DNA of 64,000 nt from Protula sp. h YS-2021. Lineage: Eukaryota > Annelida > Polychaeta > Sabellida > Serpulidae. The translations under genes and the position numbers were made by a program. The DNA is taken from positions 4,043,646 through 4,107,645 of the forward strand of contig OX457034.1 of assembly GCA_949752745.1 (NCBI GenBank), written 5' to 3'. A model generated the notes under the pieces. That model saw only the letters and a program-made list of their open reading frames with translations, ran no database searches and was not told the origin of the DNA. Every line of letters starts with the position of its first letter. Within the stretch, counting starts at the first letter, position 1. Below, in pieces: positions 1 through 11,917 of the stretch.

Positions 1-699
1 AAAGAGGACAGATTAGCCAATTTTTCAGGACATTCCAGCCAAAATCTTAATTATAGCGTTATGTCACAGGGGTAATAAAATAGATACTTCGATTTCACAA
101 AGTACAGTAACTTGTGCTAAGCGGCAGCTATTTTACAAATTTTAAAAATTTGTACAAATGTTTTAGAGATGTTCAGGTACAGCTTTGAATCTAAATCTCA
201 CACATTTTTGTAGATATCTTCTCAATACCAAACAGCATCAAGACGCTGCAAACGGCTGCAAGCATAACCGGACAGGCGATTATAACCAGAACATTAATAA
301 AGTTCTTTGCTAAATGAGTCAAAGTGTCCTAAAAATATGACACCGAAAAATTCTAGAAATTATTAGCCAACACTTTATAAGTCAGTTTTTGTTTGAAATT
401 TGTGTCCCATTGAAGTAATGTAGTGCATGCGTGTTATGTCACCTCCGACAAACTTGGCGAATAAGGCCATGGCGATCTCTAGCTTTGTTTTCTCAAGTTT
501 AGACGCGGGTTGTTCTTGGTAAATACTCCTCATTTTAATGTAGGTTGTTGTTATAAAAGGGCAACATCAGCATTTGTCCGGTTACAAGCTGGGCCAGGAT
601 GCAACGTTTGACTGTACTTAATCTCATTAATCAGGTGGTGTAATATCAGTCATTATCAATTGGCTCTATATTCCACAAACATTTTGGCTCTTTTGTCCT

Positions 700-906
700 T
701 TTGCTGTTTGTTTTTTAAGGGACGGCCAGAAGACTCATTTGTGCTAATTTTGAATTCCGTGCTGGTGAAAAATCCTGTGCAGTCGTTTAGCTGAGGCAAT
801 TTGAGCGAAGGCCAATCCCCCGCCTTCCACCTCTGGCCGGATTCGAACCAGGGACCATAGGATTACAGGACCAACGCTCTAACGGCTGAGCTAACCGTCA
901 CCCCCT
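700..906 (-). repeat. tRNA-derived SINE, minus strand
   Basis: On the minus strand the sequence from about 906 down to 840 resembles the 5' two thirds of a tRNA: an A-box-like GTTAGCTCAGCCGTTAGAG and a B-box GGTTCGAATCC. A non-tRNA body follows down to about 700. Part of that body (around 718-825) recurs at 42357-42480, which supports a dispersed SINE family rather than a tRNA gene. There is no matching acceptor stem. Confidence 0.65.
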
Positions 907-2513
907 GGTTTGTTTATTTGGCTTGAATATCCATTATCCGTCGTAATATATGTGCACTGAATAAACGGAACAAAGGAAAAGAATGTCGGTGTTTTTAAGC
1001 ACATGAAGATCAAATAGCGCAGTGTTCACGACTGGATAACGTGTGTGTGCTTGACACATGAAACAGAATAGTCGAGGTACTTGGCAATTGTCAAACATAG
1101 AAAATTTTTGGAATACCATTCCAGTATATTCCTTTATAAAGGACCAGGGCTCGATTGATTGCCAGGTATGCCAAAATTTACGGCAAAATAAAATTTCGGG
1201 AAGCGAATGAGCAATTGGTGGATTTGTTTGTTTCTAAGATTTTAGAGTTTTCTCTTTAGACCAAGGGTATTCTTTTTACGGGGAAATTATCATCTCTTTT
1301 TCGAGAAATATTTGCTTTTATTCTTAACTTGTGGTTGGGTTAGAGCAATTAATTGCAATGATCAAATCTCGGACAATTTGAAATGTCAATTAAACCCTAC
1401 TGTTGAAGTGTTAATCTATAGGTGCACTGCAACAGAGTAGAATCCCTAAATACTCTGAAATGCAATGGACAACTAGATACCGTGGCTAATCCTACGGTTG
1501 AAGTGTTTACCTGAGTAGATATATCAGGTGAGTAATCTACTCCGAATGCCCTACAGAACCGACTTGCAAATAAACACCCTATAATCGGTGTTTCCTAGTA
1601 GCCGGAGTAGATATGTCAGGTGCGTATCCTATATAACCGTAACTCCGCTCCCAAAAGTCGCGATAATTCCTCATATATCAGATAACAACATTACTAAAGA
1701 GGAAAATAGCTAGGAAAAGTGCAGGGGGGAAGACCTCTACCTAACAAGGAACATGGATTAGCGGTTTTGCGCGACACCATGTAAGTATTCATTTATTTTA
1801 TAGTTGGCAAATGTTATAAAAAGGACAAGAAGCTATTTCAAAATTCATCGACAAGAAGACAGTTCTTTTTATTTTGTTCTTTTTATTCGATCAAACTAAT
1901 ATGCAAGTGTCGCAACCGAACGGCGCGGACGCATGTGTCGTCTGCATGCAGTGTGGTGAGCGTTTTCAGCGTTGACGTTACAACTAACAGTTATGTGTAT
2001 TGCATATAAACGCGAACAAACTCTGGTATTTTAATGGACTTCATGTGGCCTGGTAGAGAATACGTAGAGTAGTCAAATTTTCAGCTTTTCAGCTAGTAGT
2101 GTGCTGAGTGTAAATTCGGAAAAACTTTGGTACTTTTCATGCACTTTAAGCAACTTAGTAAAAATATGGCGAATATTGCATTTTCCCGTTATTTGGATAA
2201 AACAATCATGACCGACCTCGTTAAGGTATAAAAAAAAAGAATGGATTATTTTTTTCACCGGTATTATTTTTCACCCAACACTGGCGTTTGTAGGCCGATG
2301 CAAATCCATCTGTCGCCAAATGTACTAATCTTAGTTAAGTTTTGCATCATCCAATGCGTAATACAGAAAACAATGTCTGATTTTCAACTTCGCAAAAAAA
2401 AACGTTGCTTAAATGTTGAAAATCGGAAATCGTGTTAAATTATTTTCTAAGATGATTCTGACATCGAAAATCGGCGTTTTTTGTAACTGATGTTAGTCGC
2501 CGAAGTTTCACTG

Positions 2514-2735
2514 GTCTGTAGCATTACTCAATACTGAGTCAATTGTGACTCAACGGTGACTCAATGGTGACTCTGATGATTCAATGGTGACTCAGTGCTG
2601 ATTCAATGGTGACTCAATGCTGATTCAATGGTGACTCAACGGTGACTTAATGCTGATTCAATGGTGATTCAATGGTGGCTCAACGGTGACTCAATGCTGA
2701 TTCAATAGTGACTCAACGGTGACTCAATGGTGGGT
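2514..2735. repeat. Tandem array of ~12-bp GTGACTCAATGG units
   Basis: About 18 imperfect units alternate among GTGACTCAATGG, CTGATTCAATGG and GTGACTCAACGG. It has no coding potential. It is a simple minisatellite in host DNA. Confidence 0.85.
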
Positions 2736-3269
2736 GGAGCAATTCACAAAGGATTGTCTTTTTGCCAAAATTTTATCCGAGGAAAAAGTAACATTGTTGC
2801 TCATTCCCCGGGCGGGTCATTTAAATCGCAAATATAAAAGACCCGACTGAATCTAACAAAATCAGGCAAAGAAAAGAAACTGACCAGTCGGCGTCGCTCA
2901 TAAATTTTACAGTAAAACGGTTTACCCGCAAGGCAGAAAATAGTCTTTCAAAGGGGAAAGTGATCCAAAATGTTGCGCTCGCGCCTTCTGAGCTCGCATT
3001 TGCATACACGAAAAACTTAAAACACAACTTTTAACTTTATTATATATTAAGTATCATGTCAATTAACTGGTTTTTCAATCACTCATAAAAGAGAAATACG
3101 AGAAATAAAAACGAAACTAGACCGAATTTCGCTAAAAGTAGCGGAATGGCACCCACTTGCAATGGTACAATCTATCTGGTCAAATACACATTTTTCAGTG
3201 TTTCAACATAATTGTGAACTTCCAAATTATTATCTTGAACGTGACATCGAAGTAAATATAATGTAGTCT

Positions 3270-3640
3270 CAAATAATCAAATTCAGTTTTCTAACTGTTT
3301 TTGAGATAATGGTCAACTTTCGGTTTTTTACCTTGACCATGACGGAGGAGGTCAAGGTCACAGAGGTACCTCTTAAATAACATCTTTTAGCCCAAAGGGT
3401 TGAAAATAAGATAAAAATCGCTCTATCTCTAACCGTTTTCGAGATAATGGTCAACTTCCGGTTTTTTACCTTGACCATGACGGAGGAGGTCAAGATCACC
3501 GAGGTACTTCTTATATAACATATCTTAAGCTCAAAGGGTCTAACCATGTCCGAGATAATGGACAATTTTTCTCTAGCGAATTTCAATATACAAAGGTCAT
3601 ATGACCTTGACCTTGACACTAAATGTCGAGATTCCATCCA
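3270..3640. repeat. ~120-bp tandem unit of a dispersed repeat family
   Basis: Units contain CTAACYGTTTTYGAGATAATGG, a CGGTTTTTTACCTTGACCATG block and a GAGGTACYTCTTA block, repeated about three times. The same units recur at 39030-39420. The 122-residue minus frame over it is a repeat translation, not a gene. Confidence 0.8.
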
Positions 3641-4859
3641 TGATGTTAGTGCCTACTGACACCGTTTACTGACAAGGTTTTTAAAATTGAGGAATCAAAG
3701 GTTTTCAAACTAGTTCTTATCCTGTAAGTGGCTTTACTCAAATTGCTTGCAAATTTTAGGCGCTGTCCAAGATTAGACCTTCTTTTAAATTTACTTTTTT
3801 GGGAAATCCGCCGGATATTATGAAAATCTCTAGCTCTGGCTTGAAAATATTTCAGTTACCAGTTTTTATAATCTGCTACCACTGTTTGGAGATCTTTTAT
3901 TCTTGATCCACCACATCTTGCTTGGTCAAAATGTCCCTGGACATTCTTGTTATGTTATGAAATTTACATTTGCCTCAACACACTTCCGTAGGCGAGAAAG
4001 GAAAATAGTCTGGTTTTCATCCGATTCTTTTAATTAACGCGATCTTTCTGAAAAAAATAGACCCGGTCGGAGTCATTTTTTTGAATTTTTTTATGACCCG
4101 GGATTAGACAAAATTCCTATTCGTTTGGCATAGTTTTATACAGTGCTTTTACAACATAACACTTGCATTATCAACTTTATGCAGTTTTTTTAGCGTTCGA
4201 AGAGTTACTATTATAAGAAATATAAGCGCAAAATTCTCCGTTGAAAGGTAATTTGCCTCCTGGGATTCTCTTTTCGTTTTACTCGAAATTATTTGGAACT
4301 GACTGGCCCACTGCTTTCTTTTTGCGATTTTAGTGACCCTGTCGGAGGTGCGACATGAATTTTGTTAAGTTACTTGTAAGGAACTGAGTTTTCTATTATA
4401 TCATAAATACAAGATCCTAACCTGCTATCTTCACGTAAGTCCGTGTTGTGATTTTATAAGTATATTTAGTTTTTCTATATTACTTTTCGTTGTTGGCGCA
4501 ATGATATAAATGTCAAACACTGTACTTCGAGGAGATAAGTACATTGTAGGTATAATTGCCTGGGCTTTTTTCTATTTGTATTACACTCCATACAACAGTC
4601 CCATAGAGGTGCCCCAGTTATGTCGCTGTTATTGCGTACGATAACTGAAAGAGGACTTCAGTGATAAAGGAGCCGTGAAACTACACAGCTGTGTATTTCT
4701 ATGGCAGTAGTGTTGCAAAAGTGTAGCTTTATTTTTTATAGCTTTAAAATTATTATTCTTGATTTTATTTTTCTTAATTCGTGTTTTGATTCTACTTTAT
4801 TATATTAAGTAGAAATTTGATAGAAATTTATATGGTTGTTTGAAAACAGCCATTAGTCC

Positions 4860-5530
4860 TTTGTGTGTTTGTGTGTCTGTTGTTAACAACATGTTGTGGG
4901 CAAGACATCTAGAGAACAAAATATTGGATCGAATTCAAATTTGGTCTGCTTATTCGTTATGTAGAAGGGACAGTCCTGCAAACTTTTGATTTGTGTTAGA
5001 TTATTACGGAAAGCGTATGACGTCATTACGTAAAACTCATGCGTTCAAAATTTCTTGACTGCTGAGTGTTTGAGGAACGTCGGATTGGAATTGTTGCGTA
5101 GTCTGTTCGAAAGATTCTGTCAAAGTCTGTGGCGAGTGGGTCAAGCGAGGACCGCATATGAGGTCATTACACGAGAATATGTACATGTTGTAAACAAAAT
5201 GTATGCAAGATATCTCGAGAACAAACTGTCGGATCGATTTCATATTTGGCATCCATTTTTCTTGATTTTGCCGGAAGGTTATTTCCACTTTTGCTACCTG
5301 TTGCGCAACTGAAGAAGGCGTGTGACGGTGTCATTACGCCAGAATTTTATTTGCAAGAATTTTCATCCGCTGAGCATCGAAGATGTTTCAGACTGGTACG
5401 GCTGGTCCTTGGTAGATTGTGTTAAATTCTTTTGTGAGTCTGGCAAGCAATTACCGCGTATAGCATCATTAAGTCAAATATATGTATGTTGTGAGCAAGA
5501 TCTTGTGCGCAAAAATATCTAAATAAGGAA
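4860..5530. repeat. Diverged ~300-bp repeats, family shared with the window's right edge
   Basis: Blocks carrying GTTGTGAGCAAGAT, CAAGATATCTCGAGAACAAA or CGGATCGATTTCATATTTGG motifs appear near 4890, 5190 and 5490. The start of a similar block (GTTGTGAACAAAGTGTTGTG) is at 63970-64000. Short frames over it look peptide-like but follow the repeat rather than a gene. Confidence 0.6.
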
Positions 5531-6374
5531 AAGTAACATGAGCTTCAAACTGTGTATGGGTATTTGGTGGATCTTGGGTATGCCGTGTCTTTTATTGATC
5601 TTGTGGTGAACTGCCCATTGGGTAGTATTAAGCGAAGCAAAATGACCTTAATTCTCATTCCCTGTGTTATTTCACATACATATTTAATAAAACCACAAAA
5701 CTATATATTGTTAGAAAAACGATTTTTTCCAATGTCGGGTCACCGAAAGAACGGTATTTCGGGCCCCGGCCGGGTTTTTTTTTAATTGGGATGAGAACCG
5801 ATACTCTTTTTCTTCCGGACCTTACGCGATAATTCCTTTGTCAGGGGCCATTCCAGTTGCATTGCACTGCGTAGATCATAACCTTCTGTAACTGGATGTG
5901 TTATGAGAAACTTCAACAGTAAGTCTGGGCTAAGAAATATGACCCAATTGATTCACGGAAGTGTGTAAGTAAATTACATTCCTTAAATTACCCTTAAATT
6001 AAGAAGAGTACACAAATTTCTTCACCCAAGCATTTTAAGCATTTTTAACAATTGAACAGTGTGGTGTACAGTGTTATTTAAGAACCTGCGCAAGACTATG
6101 TTAAATCACTTCTTTACCCGTGCTGGGTAGATAAGTGAGGGAGATATTTGGGGGAGGGAGACTGGGGAGTGCGGTGGTGCGGTGAATGAAATCTCATGAT
6201 AAAAACTGTTGCAGATAATTGCAGATAAGTTTTCTTAATATTTTGACGATCAGTCACTGAATATTTTTTTTTGGTTTTATGTGTTGATAGTGAATTTGAT
6301 TATATTTGCAGAAAAAGTACATAATTCATTTATTTCTGTAAAAACCAAACTGGGGAAATGGTTGTTGCAGAACC

Positions 6375-6487
6375 ATGGATTCGGTCGTGGAGAAAGTAAA
6401 TTGCTGTCAATTGGAAATTTTTAACATATGTGTACATCGATTTTTTGTTGCCCTGGCCGCTGTAGTTCTTTTTATGTTCTTGAAACG
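6375..6487 (+). CDS. Possible first coding exon of a small membrane protein (host)
   Basis: I do not recognise this. An ATG in good context (ACCATGG) follows an acceptor-like GTTGTTGCAG. It opens about 38 codons that include an uninterrupted hydrophobic stretch (residues ~22-36) ending in a basic Lys-Arg. The frame reaches a donor-like ACG/GTTAGT at 6487/6488 and stops ten bases later if unspliced. This is what a short signal-anchor exon looks like, but 40 codons can be open by chance and no downstream exon is visible. Confidence 0.22.
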
Positions 6488-7673
6488 GTTAGTATAAGCA
6501 TAAATGGTAGCGTAGGCCTCTTATATCAATAAATATTGATGTCCACGGCACAAGTGCCTGATATTGCATTAAGATTATTTATTAGTCAGTCTCAGGCGGT
6601 ATATCAGATATCAAGGTATGATGTTTCCGGTGTTGTGTGCGAAAGAAAATGCTCTCGCCATTGATTTCAATGTTCAAGTTGTCTTTGGAGCAATGAGATT
6701 TCTTTGCACAACATTATCCAGACATGATGAACTGGAAAATGCGGAGAAATAAAAAGGGGAAAATTTGGGGCTGCTGTTGCTTGATATTGACAAAAAGCTG
6801 GAGTGACCAGCTAAATGCCAGTTAAAATAGCTGTTTCGTCGCTTTGCTGTATATTGATATCTGTCGCATCAAAGTCTTATAGAAGTTAATGTCCAAATGA
6901 ATCGCCTGTAACTGATTTGCTTAGTAAACCCTTTGCTTCAACCATTTCATACAAACCCTTTAATCTGTACAAATTTCAAATTAAAGCGAACATCTGGATA
7001 ATCTCCGATCTGGCACTTTTACAAAGCCGGATAAAAATAATTCTCTGTACATTCATTGATCTAGAATAACCGCGATAAAAATAAGAAATTCCTGGAGTAT
7101 ATTTAGCGATGCAGGCAGTATATATACAAGCTAAGTGTCAGTTTTTTTTATTTAATCTAAAAACTGGATGAAGCAAGTGATGAAAGTTTTAAACTTAAGA
7201 GAGACAGACCATTTAAAAAGCAGCTAATTCTCAACTATGAATGAATATTTTGCACCGCATTAGGTTACAGTTTGAGGGTATACGCATGAACAAACCACAC
7301 AGAAATTGCTACTGTTAACTAATCGGAATTTCTTTCTTTCTGCCTCTTCTTTTACTTTTTCTTCATTCTTATTTTTTCCCTTTTTCCTTTAGTAAATGAG
7401 TCCTAATTTGGCCACCACAGTCGCTGAACTCACCGCTAAACACAAAAACAAACAACCAACAACAAAAAACAAATGTCAACAACAATGGTGATGGCTAATG
7501 ACCACATTAATAGGACTAACGGGAGGTTTATTCAAACAGGAGCGTTAACTGCACACTCCAGCGGCTTCTGAAAAACCGTCGAAACGGGAGCGTTTCCTGC
7601 ATACACCAGCAGCTTGCAAACAAACGGTGAAACGGCGAGTTTGCATGCACCCACACCAGCAATAATTTTAATT

Positions 7674-9511
7674 GTTAGAGCCCATCTGCGAATCCAGCCC
7701 ATCTGCACATGGGCTTGGCCCAACTAAGAATCCGCAGTTGCGGATCATGAAAACACATTTTTCCTGGCCCATCTGAAGATGGGCTTAGCCCATCTAGGAA
7801 TTTGATATTCTTCCATTTTATGATATTTTATTGAACCTTTTGTCATTTTTTTTGTACGTACTATGAAAATAAGGATCATAGACATCCCTTGTTGCATAAA
7901 GTGATTGCGTGATTTACTCCAGGTTTTGATCTGGTGTTTAGTCTACTGTTCTTGAAAGGTCGATTGCATTTATTTTCAAATGATTGATGAACAAGGGGCG
8001 TGTATGATCTATTGTAGGATTTTCAATCGCAATTTGATTTCACTGTTAAGACTGTTGTGTTCTTGGATTTATTTTCCAATGATTAATGCATAGAAGCGCG
8101 TATGATCTATTGTGGAATTTTCATTTGCATATGAATTGCATGTGAATAGAACATAATTGCAATTTTGATTTCGCAATAGTATTAGGTTCTCCGGACTCTG
8201 ATATTTTGTGTAACATATGCTAGATTATCGCAATGTAGAATTAATATTGTACTCCGGAAATGAGTCTCGACTCCGGTGAGTGAATATAAAAAGAGGTCAA
8301 ATTTTAGGGTTTTTCATACTAATTAAATTACTCAAAATGAATGATATGGATAGAATAAATATTTTAAACGAAAGAAATAGAAAAGTGCTAGAGAATGGGC
8401 GTTCCACTATGATCTCTGATGAGCGATAAGACGAGATAGTTCAGTATTTGCAAACTCTGGATCAGAAAGTGGACCCTTAATTTAACACCTCAGTAAAAAG
8501 CAGAGGATTTCAAATAATGGATATTTCGTCATTGGGCGTTACTGGTGCACTTGTCGTGCCAAATACAAAGCCGGATGAAAAAAATTCTGACGGGTAGTGT
8601 CAGTGGGTAACATGTACGATATTGTACAGGCAGTGCACGAGAACGAAATGGACAATGCCGGATATCGCAAGTGTGTACATTATATCAGTATAACGTAAGA
8701 AAATGAAGTTGTATGTCATGAATGTCCATCGTCAGACAAATGGTGGTGATTGTAGGGGTAATTGCTATTGCATTTGCCAAGATTCTGTTGAATGGCCAAG
8801 ATCCATGTGAACAGAACTACATTTATCCGAGAAAACATCTTGCCGAGAATATCCCATATTGAGCCCTACCCACATTTCCATCGGCATTTATTTTGCGAAT
8901 GCCAAGCATTCTCATAGAATGTTGAACACAGACTGTTAAAATCACTGATGTCATATTTGGAAAAATGACCAATGTCACAACTTAATTGCAACTGCAGTGT
9001 TTAATTGCAACTTTGTATATACGGGTTTTGTTTTAAATTGCAATTAATCGACTTTGTACCTGGTATTTGTAATGATCCAAAGTGCAACCGAATCAGTAAC
9101 GGCATAGTAATGCTAGCAAATTTGATGTTTAATTGCAACTGGTGATTTCAATTAGAGATCAGTTCTTGTAGTTTTACAGGATTTTAAAAAACGTGTAGAT
9201 TATTGTTTAAAAAATGCCAGTTTAATTCTATTACTAGTTGAAGAGCACTTTTCTATGGCACTGAGTTTGAAGTTTCATTAATAAATTAAAAAGGACATAC
9301 AAAAAATGACAAAAAGTTTAGTAAAATATCATAAAATGGAAGAATGTAAAATTCCGAGATGGGCTAAGCCCATCTGCAGATGGGCCAGGAAAAATGTATT
9401 TTCATGATCCGCAGTTGGGCTCCCCAATCGGAAGATGAGCAGCCCAACTTCGGATTCTTAGTTGGGCCAAGCCCATCCGCGGATGGGCTGGATTCGCAGA
9501 TGGGCTCTAAC
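7674..9511. mobile_element. Inverted-repeat DNA transposon relic with integrase and Ulp1-like fragments
   Basis: Two inverted copies of a ~185-220-bp sequence (7674-7858 and about 9293-9511) bound a 1.84-kb segment. The outer ends read GTTAGAGCCCATCTGCG / CGCAGATGGGCTCTAAC. Inside the arms, GCCCATCTGC and GCAGATGGGC recur as short palindromes. The interior carries degraded coding (next entry). Integrase plus Ulp1-like protease fits Ginger/KRBA2-type elements. The target duplication is unclear (ATAATT lies near both ends) and termini do not match the Ginger TGT start, so the class is an inference. Confidence 0.55.
8337..8910 (+). pseudogene. Broken integrase N-terminus and Ulp1-like protease C-terminus
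   Basis: One frame from ATG 8337 reads through three in-frame stops to about 8595. It has the look of the region before the zinc finger in KRBA2/Ginger-type integrases (ERNRKVLENG, FQIMDISSLGV, ALVVPNTKP). A second frame near 8610-8680 has MYDIVQAVHENEMDNAGYRK, the start of an HHCC-like finger. A third near 8755-8860 (VGVIAIAFAKILLNGQDP, preceded in another frame by QTNGGDC) resembles the catalytic-Cys end of transposon Ulp1 proteases. The integrase core is missing, so the element cannot encode its own transposase. Confidence 0.5.
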
Positions 9512-10758
9512 ATAATTATAACCATTAATCATTTTCATACCGCAGACAATGTGTCCCAGGCTTAATGGATTGTGATACATCTGCCTGAGATTTTACTCTA
9601 CAAATTAGTTACAAAAAGTTTTGGAAAATGCAGCCTTGCTCTTGTTAGCCTGTAATTACTTATATAGGCTCCCCAATTACTGCAACTTTTATACCCATTT
9701 TTTTATCATTTAGAAAGACCAATAATATATCGTAAACCACACAAATAGTTTACAGAGCTTATTTTCTGACGTCTTGTACTACAGATGTTCGATATATACG
9801 ATAATTTGGTTGTTTTGCTAATGGTCTTTAGATTTAAACCTGGGTGGGAGTTTAATCACAATATATAAAAGTTAATGAGATTCAGGTCCTGATTATCGGA
9901 AACAAACTGAGGCAGAAGTATTAGAAACTGTAAATAAGACCAACCACAGAGTAATAAGTGCACTGCCATATTTTGAGATGATAAGTAAATGTTACGTTCT
10001 ATAATCTCTATATAACTTTGCTAGCCAGACTCATACAAGAATTAATAGAGAATAACCACCGTAAACTGATTATAGTTTGTGACGAAATCAGTTTTTGTGT
10101 AATTGAAGATGTACTGCATGAGCGACGTATCACATTTGTATAAGATATCTATAAAAAGACTAATTTAGAGAGCAAAATTAAGCTGCAAAAATCGTATAAT
10201 AAAACTAAAATTTAAAAGAAAAAAAATAAATATACATATGAACACATTAAACGTGTTTGTATGGTGTGGGGTCATATTGAAGCTTGTCACTTACTTTTTA
10301 TGCTGTGGGGTCATATTGGTGCTTCTTACTTAACGAGTTTTTATGGGGCGGGGTCATATTGAGGCTTCGAACTTGCTATGTTTGTATTTGTGAGGTCATG
10401 TTGAGGTTTCTGACCGTATTTGTGTGGTATGGGCTCATATTGAGGGTTCTCACTTACATTCAGGCTGCAGTCATCACAAAATTCTAATTCTGCAATAAGT
10501 GGACATCCATTTTCATGGCAAAACTTAAATGTACGAGTGATACATTGCAACTGTATATATTTAAATGTATATTAAAGAATGATTTATTTCATCCAAATCA
10601 GTAGAATAAATATATTATAATTTTGATCACTGTTAAGAAAAGCTTGACACGGCCAGAAAGATATTAATTGTAAAATGTAGATTAGCCCGGTTAGCAAAGA
10701 AAGAAAACTGTAACTTGGCATTTATAAGCAACAACTGCTTACAACGTCCTGCGAATCT
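9512..10758. other. Host noncoding flank of the LTR retrotransposon
   Basis: AT-rich, no supported gene. The only structured item is the tandem array at 10255-10470. The last bases (ATAA, 10759-10762, possibly extending to ATAATGCT) match the sequence following the retrotransposon's other end at 37845, and are the candidate target duplication. Confidence 0.6.
10255..10470. repeat. ~45-50-bp tandem repeat
   Basis: Four to five imperfect units share GGGGTCATATTGAGGCTT followed by YTCACTTAC. It is noncoding, and the short frames on both strands are repeat translations. Confidence 0.75.
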
Positions 10759-10762
10759 ATAA

Positions 10763-11121
10763 TGCTTTTATGGTCCCTTTTTGGGGGTAATTTGTAACTC
10801 TAGCCACGACGCTGTTTTAATTAATAACTTTTATTAGAATATTTAAGAAATTATCTATTGTTTTCTAGGCTCAACGGAAACATTGGGGTTAATCTGTTAT
10901 GTCCGCAGACCAGGAAAAATATAAACTAAATACTTTCTTCTAATTTACGACATTTTATTACTTAATCGATAATTAACTCGATACGTAACTTGCGTGATTC
11001 CTGGACTTTCTTTATCCGTTTCCTGCTTGAGATTCCGAGTTCGCTAAGATCCAAAAATGGCTAAGTTCTAATCAATTATTTTCTTTAATATATCCTTGAT
11101 TTTTTATGTTTTTCCAATTTT
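10763..11121 (-). repeat. Left (3') LTR, outer part, interrupted at 11121
   Basis: Matches 36727-37310 of the other LTR closely, starting at CTTTTATGGT and ending at CCAATTTT where the Polinton enters. It lacks about 220 bp present in the other copy (36942-37161). The gap is bounded by AATTAACT at both edges, so this copy probably suffered a deletion between 8-bp direct repeats. Confidence 0.85.
11116..11121. other. Polinton target-site duplication, left
   Basis: AATTTT, repeated at 29497-29502. The empty site in the other LTR (about 37307-37312) has a single AATTTT followed by TGATG. A 6-bp duplication is the family norm for Polintons. Confidence 0.93.
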
Positions 11122-11155
11122 AGTAGTGTGAAAATAAGAGAACCACTGCACTTTG

Positions 11156-11450
11156 TGACGTCATACTGTCTGGACCGGAAGTGACGTCATAGGCGTAACC
11201 AAGGCGTAACCATGGTGATAATGACGTCATCAGTCACGTGACCAATGAAAAGCCAATGAGATCAATGAAGACAATGAAGCCCCGCCCACTTTCTGTCTAT
11301 CATACTGTCTGGACCGGAAGTGTTGTCTGGACCGGAAGTGTTGTCTGGACCGGAAGTGTTGTCAGGACCGGAAGTGTTGTCTGGAGCGGAAGTGACGTCA
11401 GGATAAGTGTAAGGATAGGCGCGGCCATCCATGAGGTTATAATGACGTCA
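11156..11450. promoter_or_regulatory. Enhancer-like cluster: CRE, ETS, E-box and CCAAT motifs
   Basis: Palindromic CRE TGACGTCA occurs five times, starting at 11156, 11182, 11222, 11393 and 11443. ACCGGAAGTG, the ETS-family consensus, occurs about five times (near 11174 and in an 18-bp tandem from 11311 to 11375). Two CRE copies directly follow CGGAAG, giving CGGAAGTGACGTCA composites. GTCACGTGAC (E-box) is at 11233-11242 and CCAAT boxes lie at 11241-11257. That these bind host CREB/ATF, ETS and USF factors is inference from known consensus sites. Confidence 0.7.
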
Positions 11451-11568
11451 TGATGAGGTCATACTGTCTGGAGCGAAAGTCTGGAGCGAAAGTCTGGAGC
11501 GAAAGTTGTTTGATAGTGTTGGCCGAGTCAATCATCATGAAGCCAACGCACTCCACCTGTCAATCAGT

Positions 11569-11582
11569 GTAACCATGGCAAC
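11569..11582. promoter_or_regulatory. RFX X-box palindrome
   Basis: GTAACCATGGCAAC matches the RFX consensus (GTNRCC, short spacer, RGYAAC). A related half-match GTAACCATGGTGAT lies at 11207-11220. Both are mirrored in the right TIR. Binding is inferred. Confidence 0.6.
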
Positions 11583-11654
11583 AGACCCTAAAAAGTGATG
11601 ATCTCCCCCCCCCCCCGTTTCAGACGATTCTGAACATTTTTCATTTTTTGAGTC

Positions 11655-11875
11655 GACCGACCCCCCCCCCCCCCTCCGGGACATACTATGTACCGACCGA
11701 CCCCCCCCCCCCCCGGGACATACTATGTACCGACCCCCCCCCCCCCGGGACATACTATGTACCGACCCCCCCCCGGACATACTATGTACCGACCCCCCCC
11801 CGGACATACTATGTACCGACCCCCCCCCCCCCCGGGACATACTATGTACCGACCGACCCCCCCCCCCTCCTAGGC
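11655..11875. repeat. Poly-C / GGACATACTATGTACCGACC array in the TIR
   Basis: Six units each join a run of 9-15 C to GGACATACTATGTACCGA, whose core ACATACTATGT is an odd palindrome. The right TIR has eight units as poly-G. Long proline-rich frames here are artefacts of the repeat. The G-rich strand could form quadruplexes just upstream of the TATA box. Tract lengths are likely to be unreliable in the assembly. Confidence 0.85.
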
Positions 11876-11917
11876 GAGCAACATTCTGTCAAGTCAGCTT
11901 CAGTTCCATCAGAGGGG

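Larger units (their letters stand above)
1..6374. other. Host noncoding region with scattered repeats
   Basis: AT-rich DNA with no ORF that resembles a known protein; all long frames are short and repeat-derived. Besides the SINE and tandem arrays listed separately, a segment around 1513-1537 (GAGTAGATATATCAGGTGAG-like) recurs at 1607-1632. I see no promoter, RNA gene or convincing exon in the remainder. Confidence 0.6.

Noticed and set aside
838..906. A tRNA gene on the minus strand
   Set aside because: A and B boxes are present, but no acceptor stem pairs and the sequence continues into a body repeated elsewhere, so it is a SINE.
3269..3637. 122-aa minus-strand ORF
   Set aside because: Internally repeated translation of the dispersed ~120-bp tandem unit.
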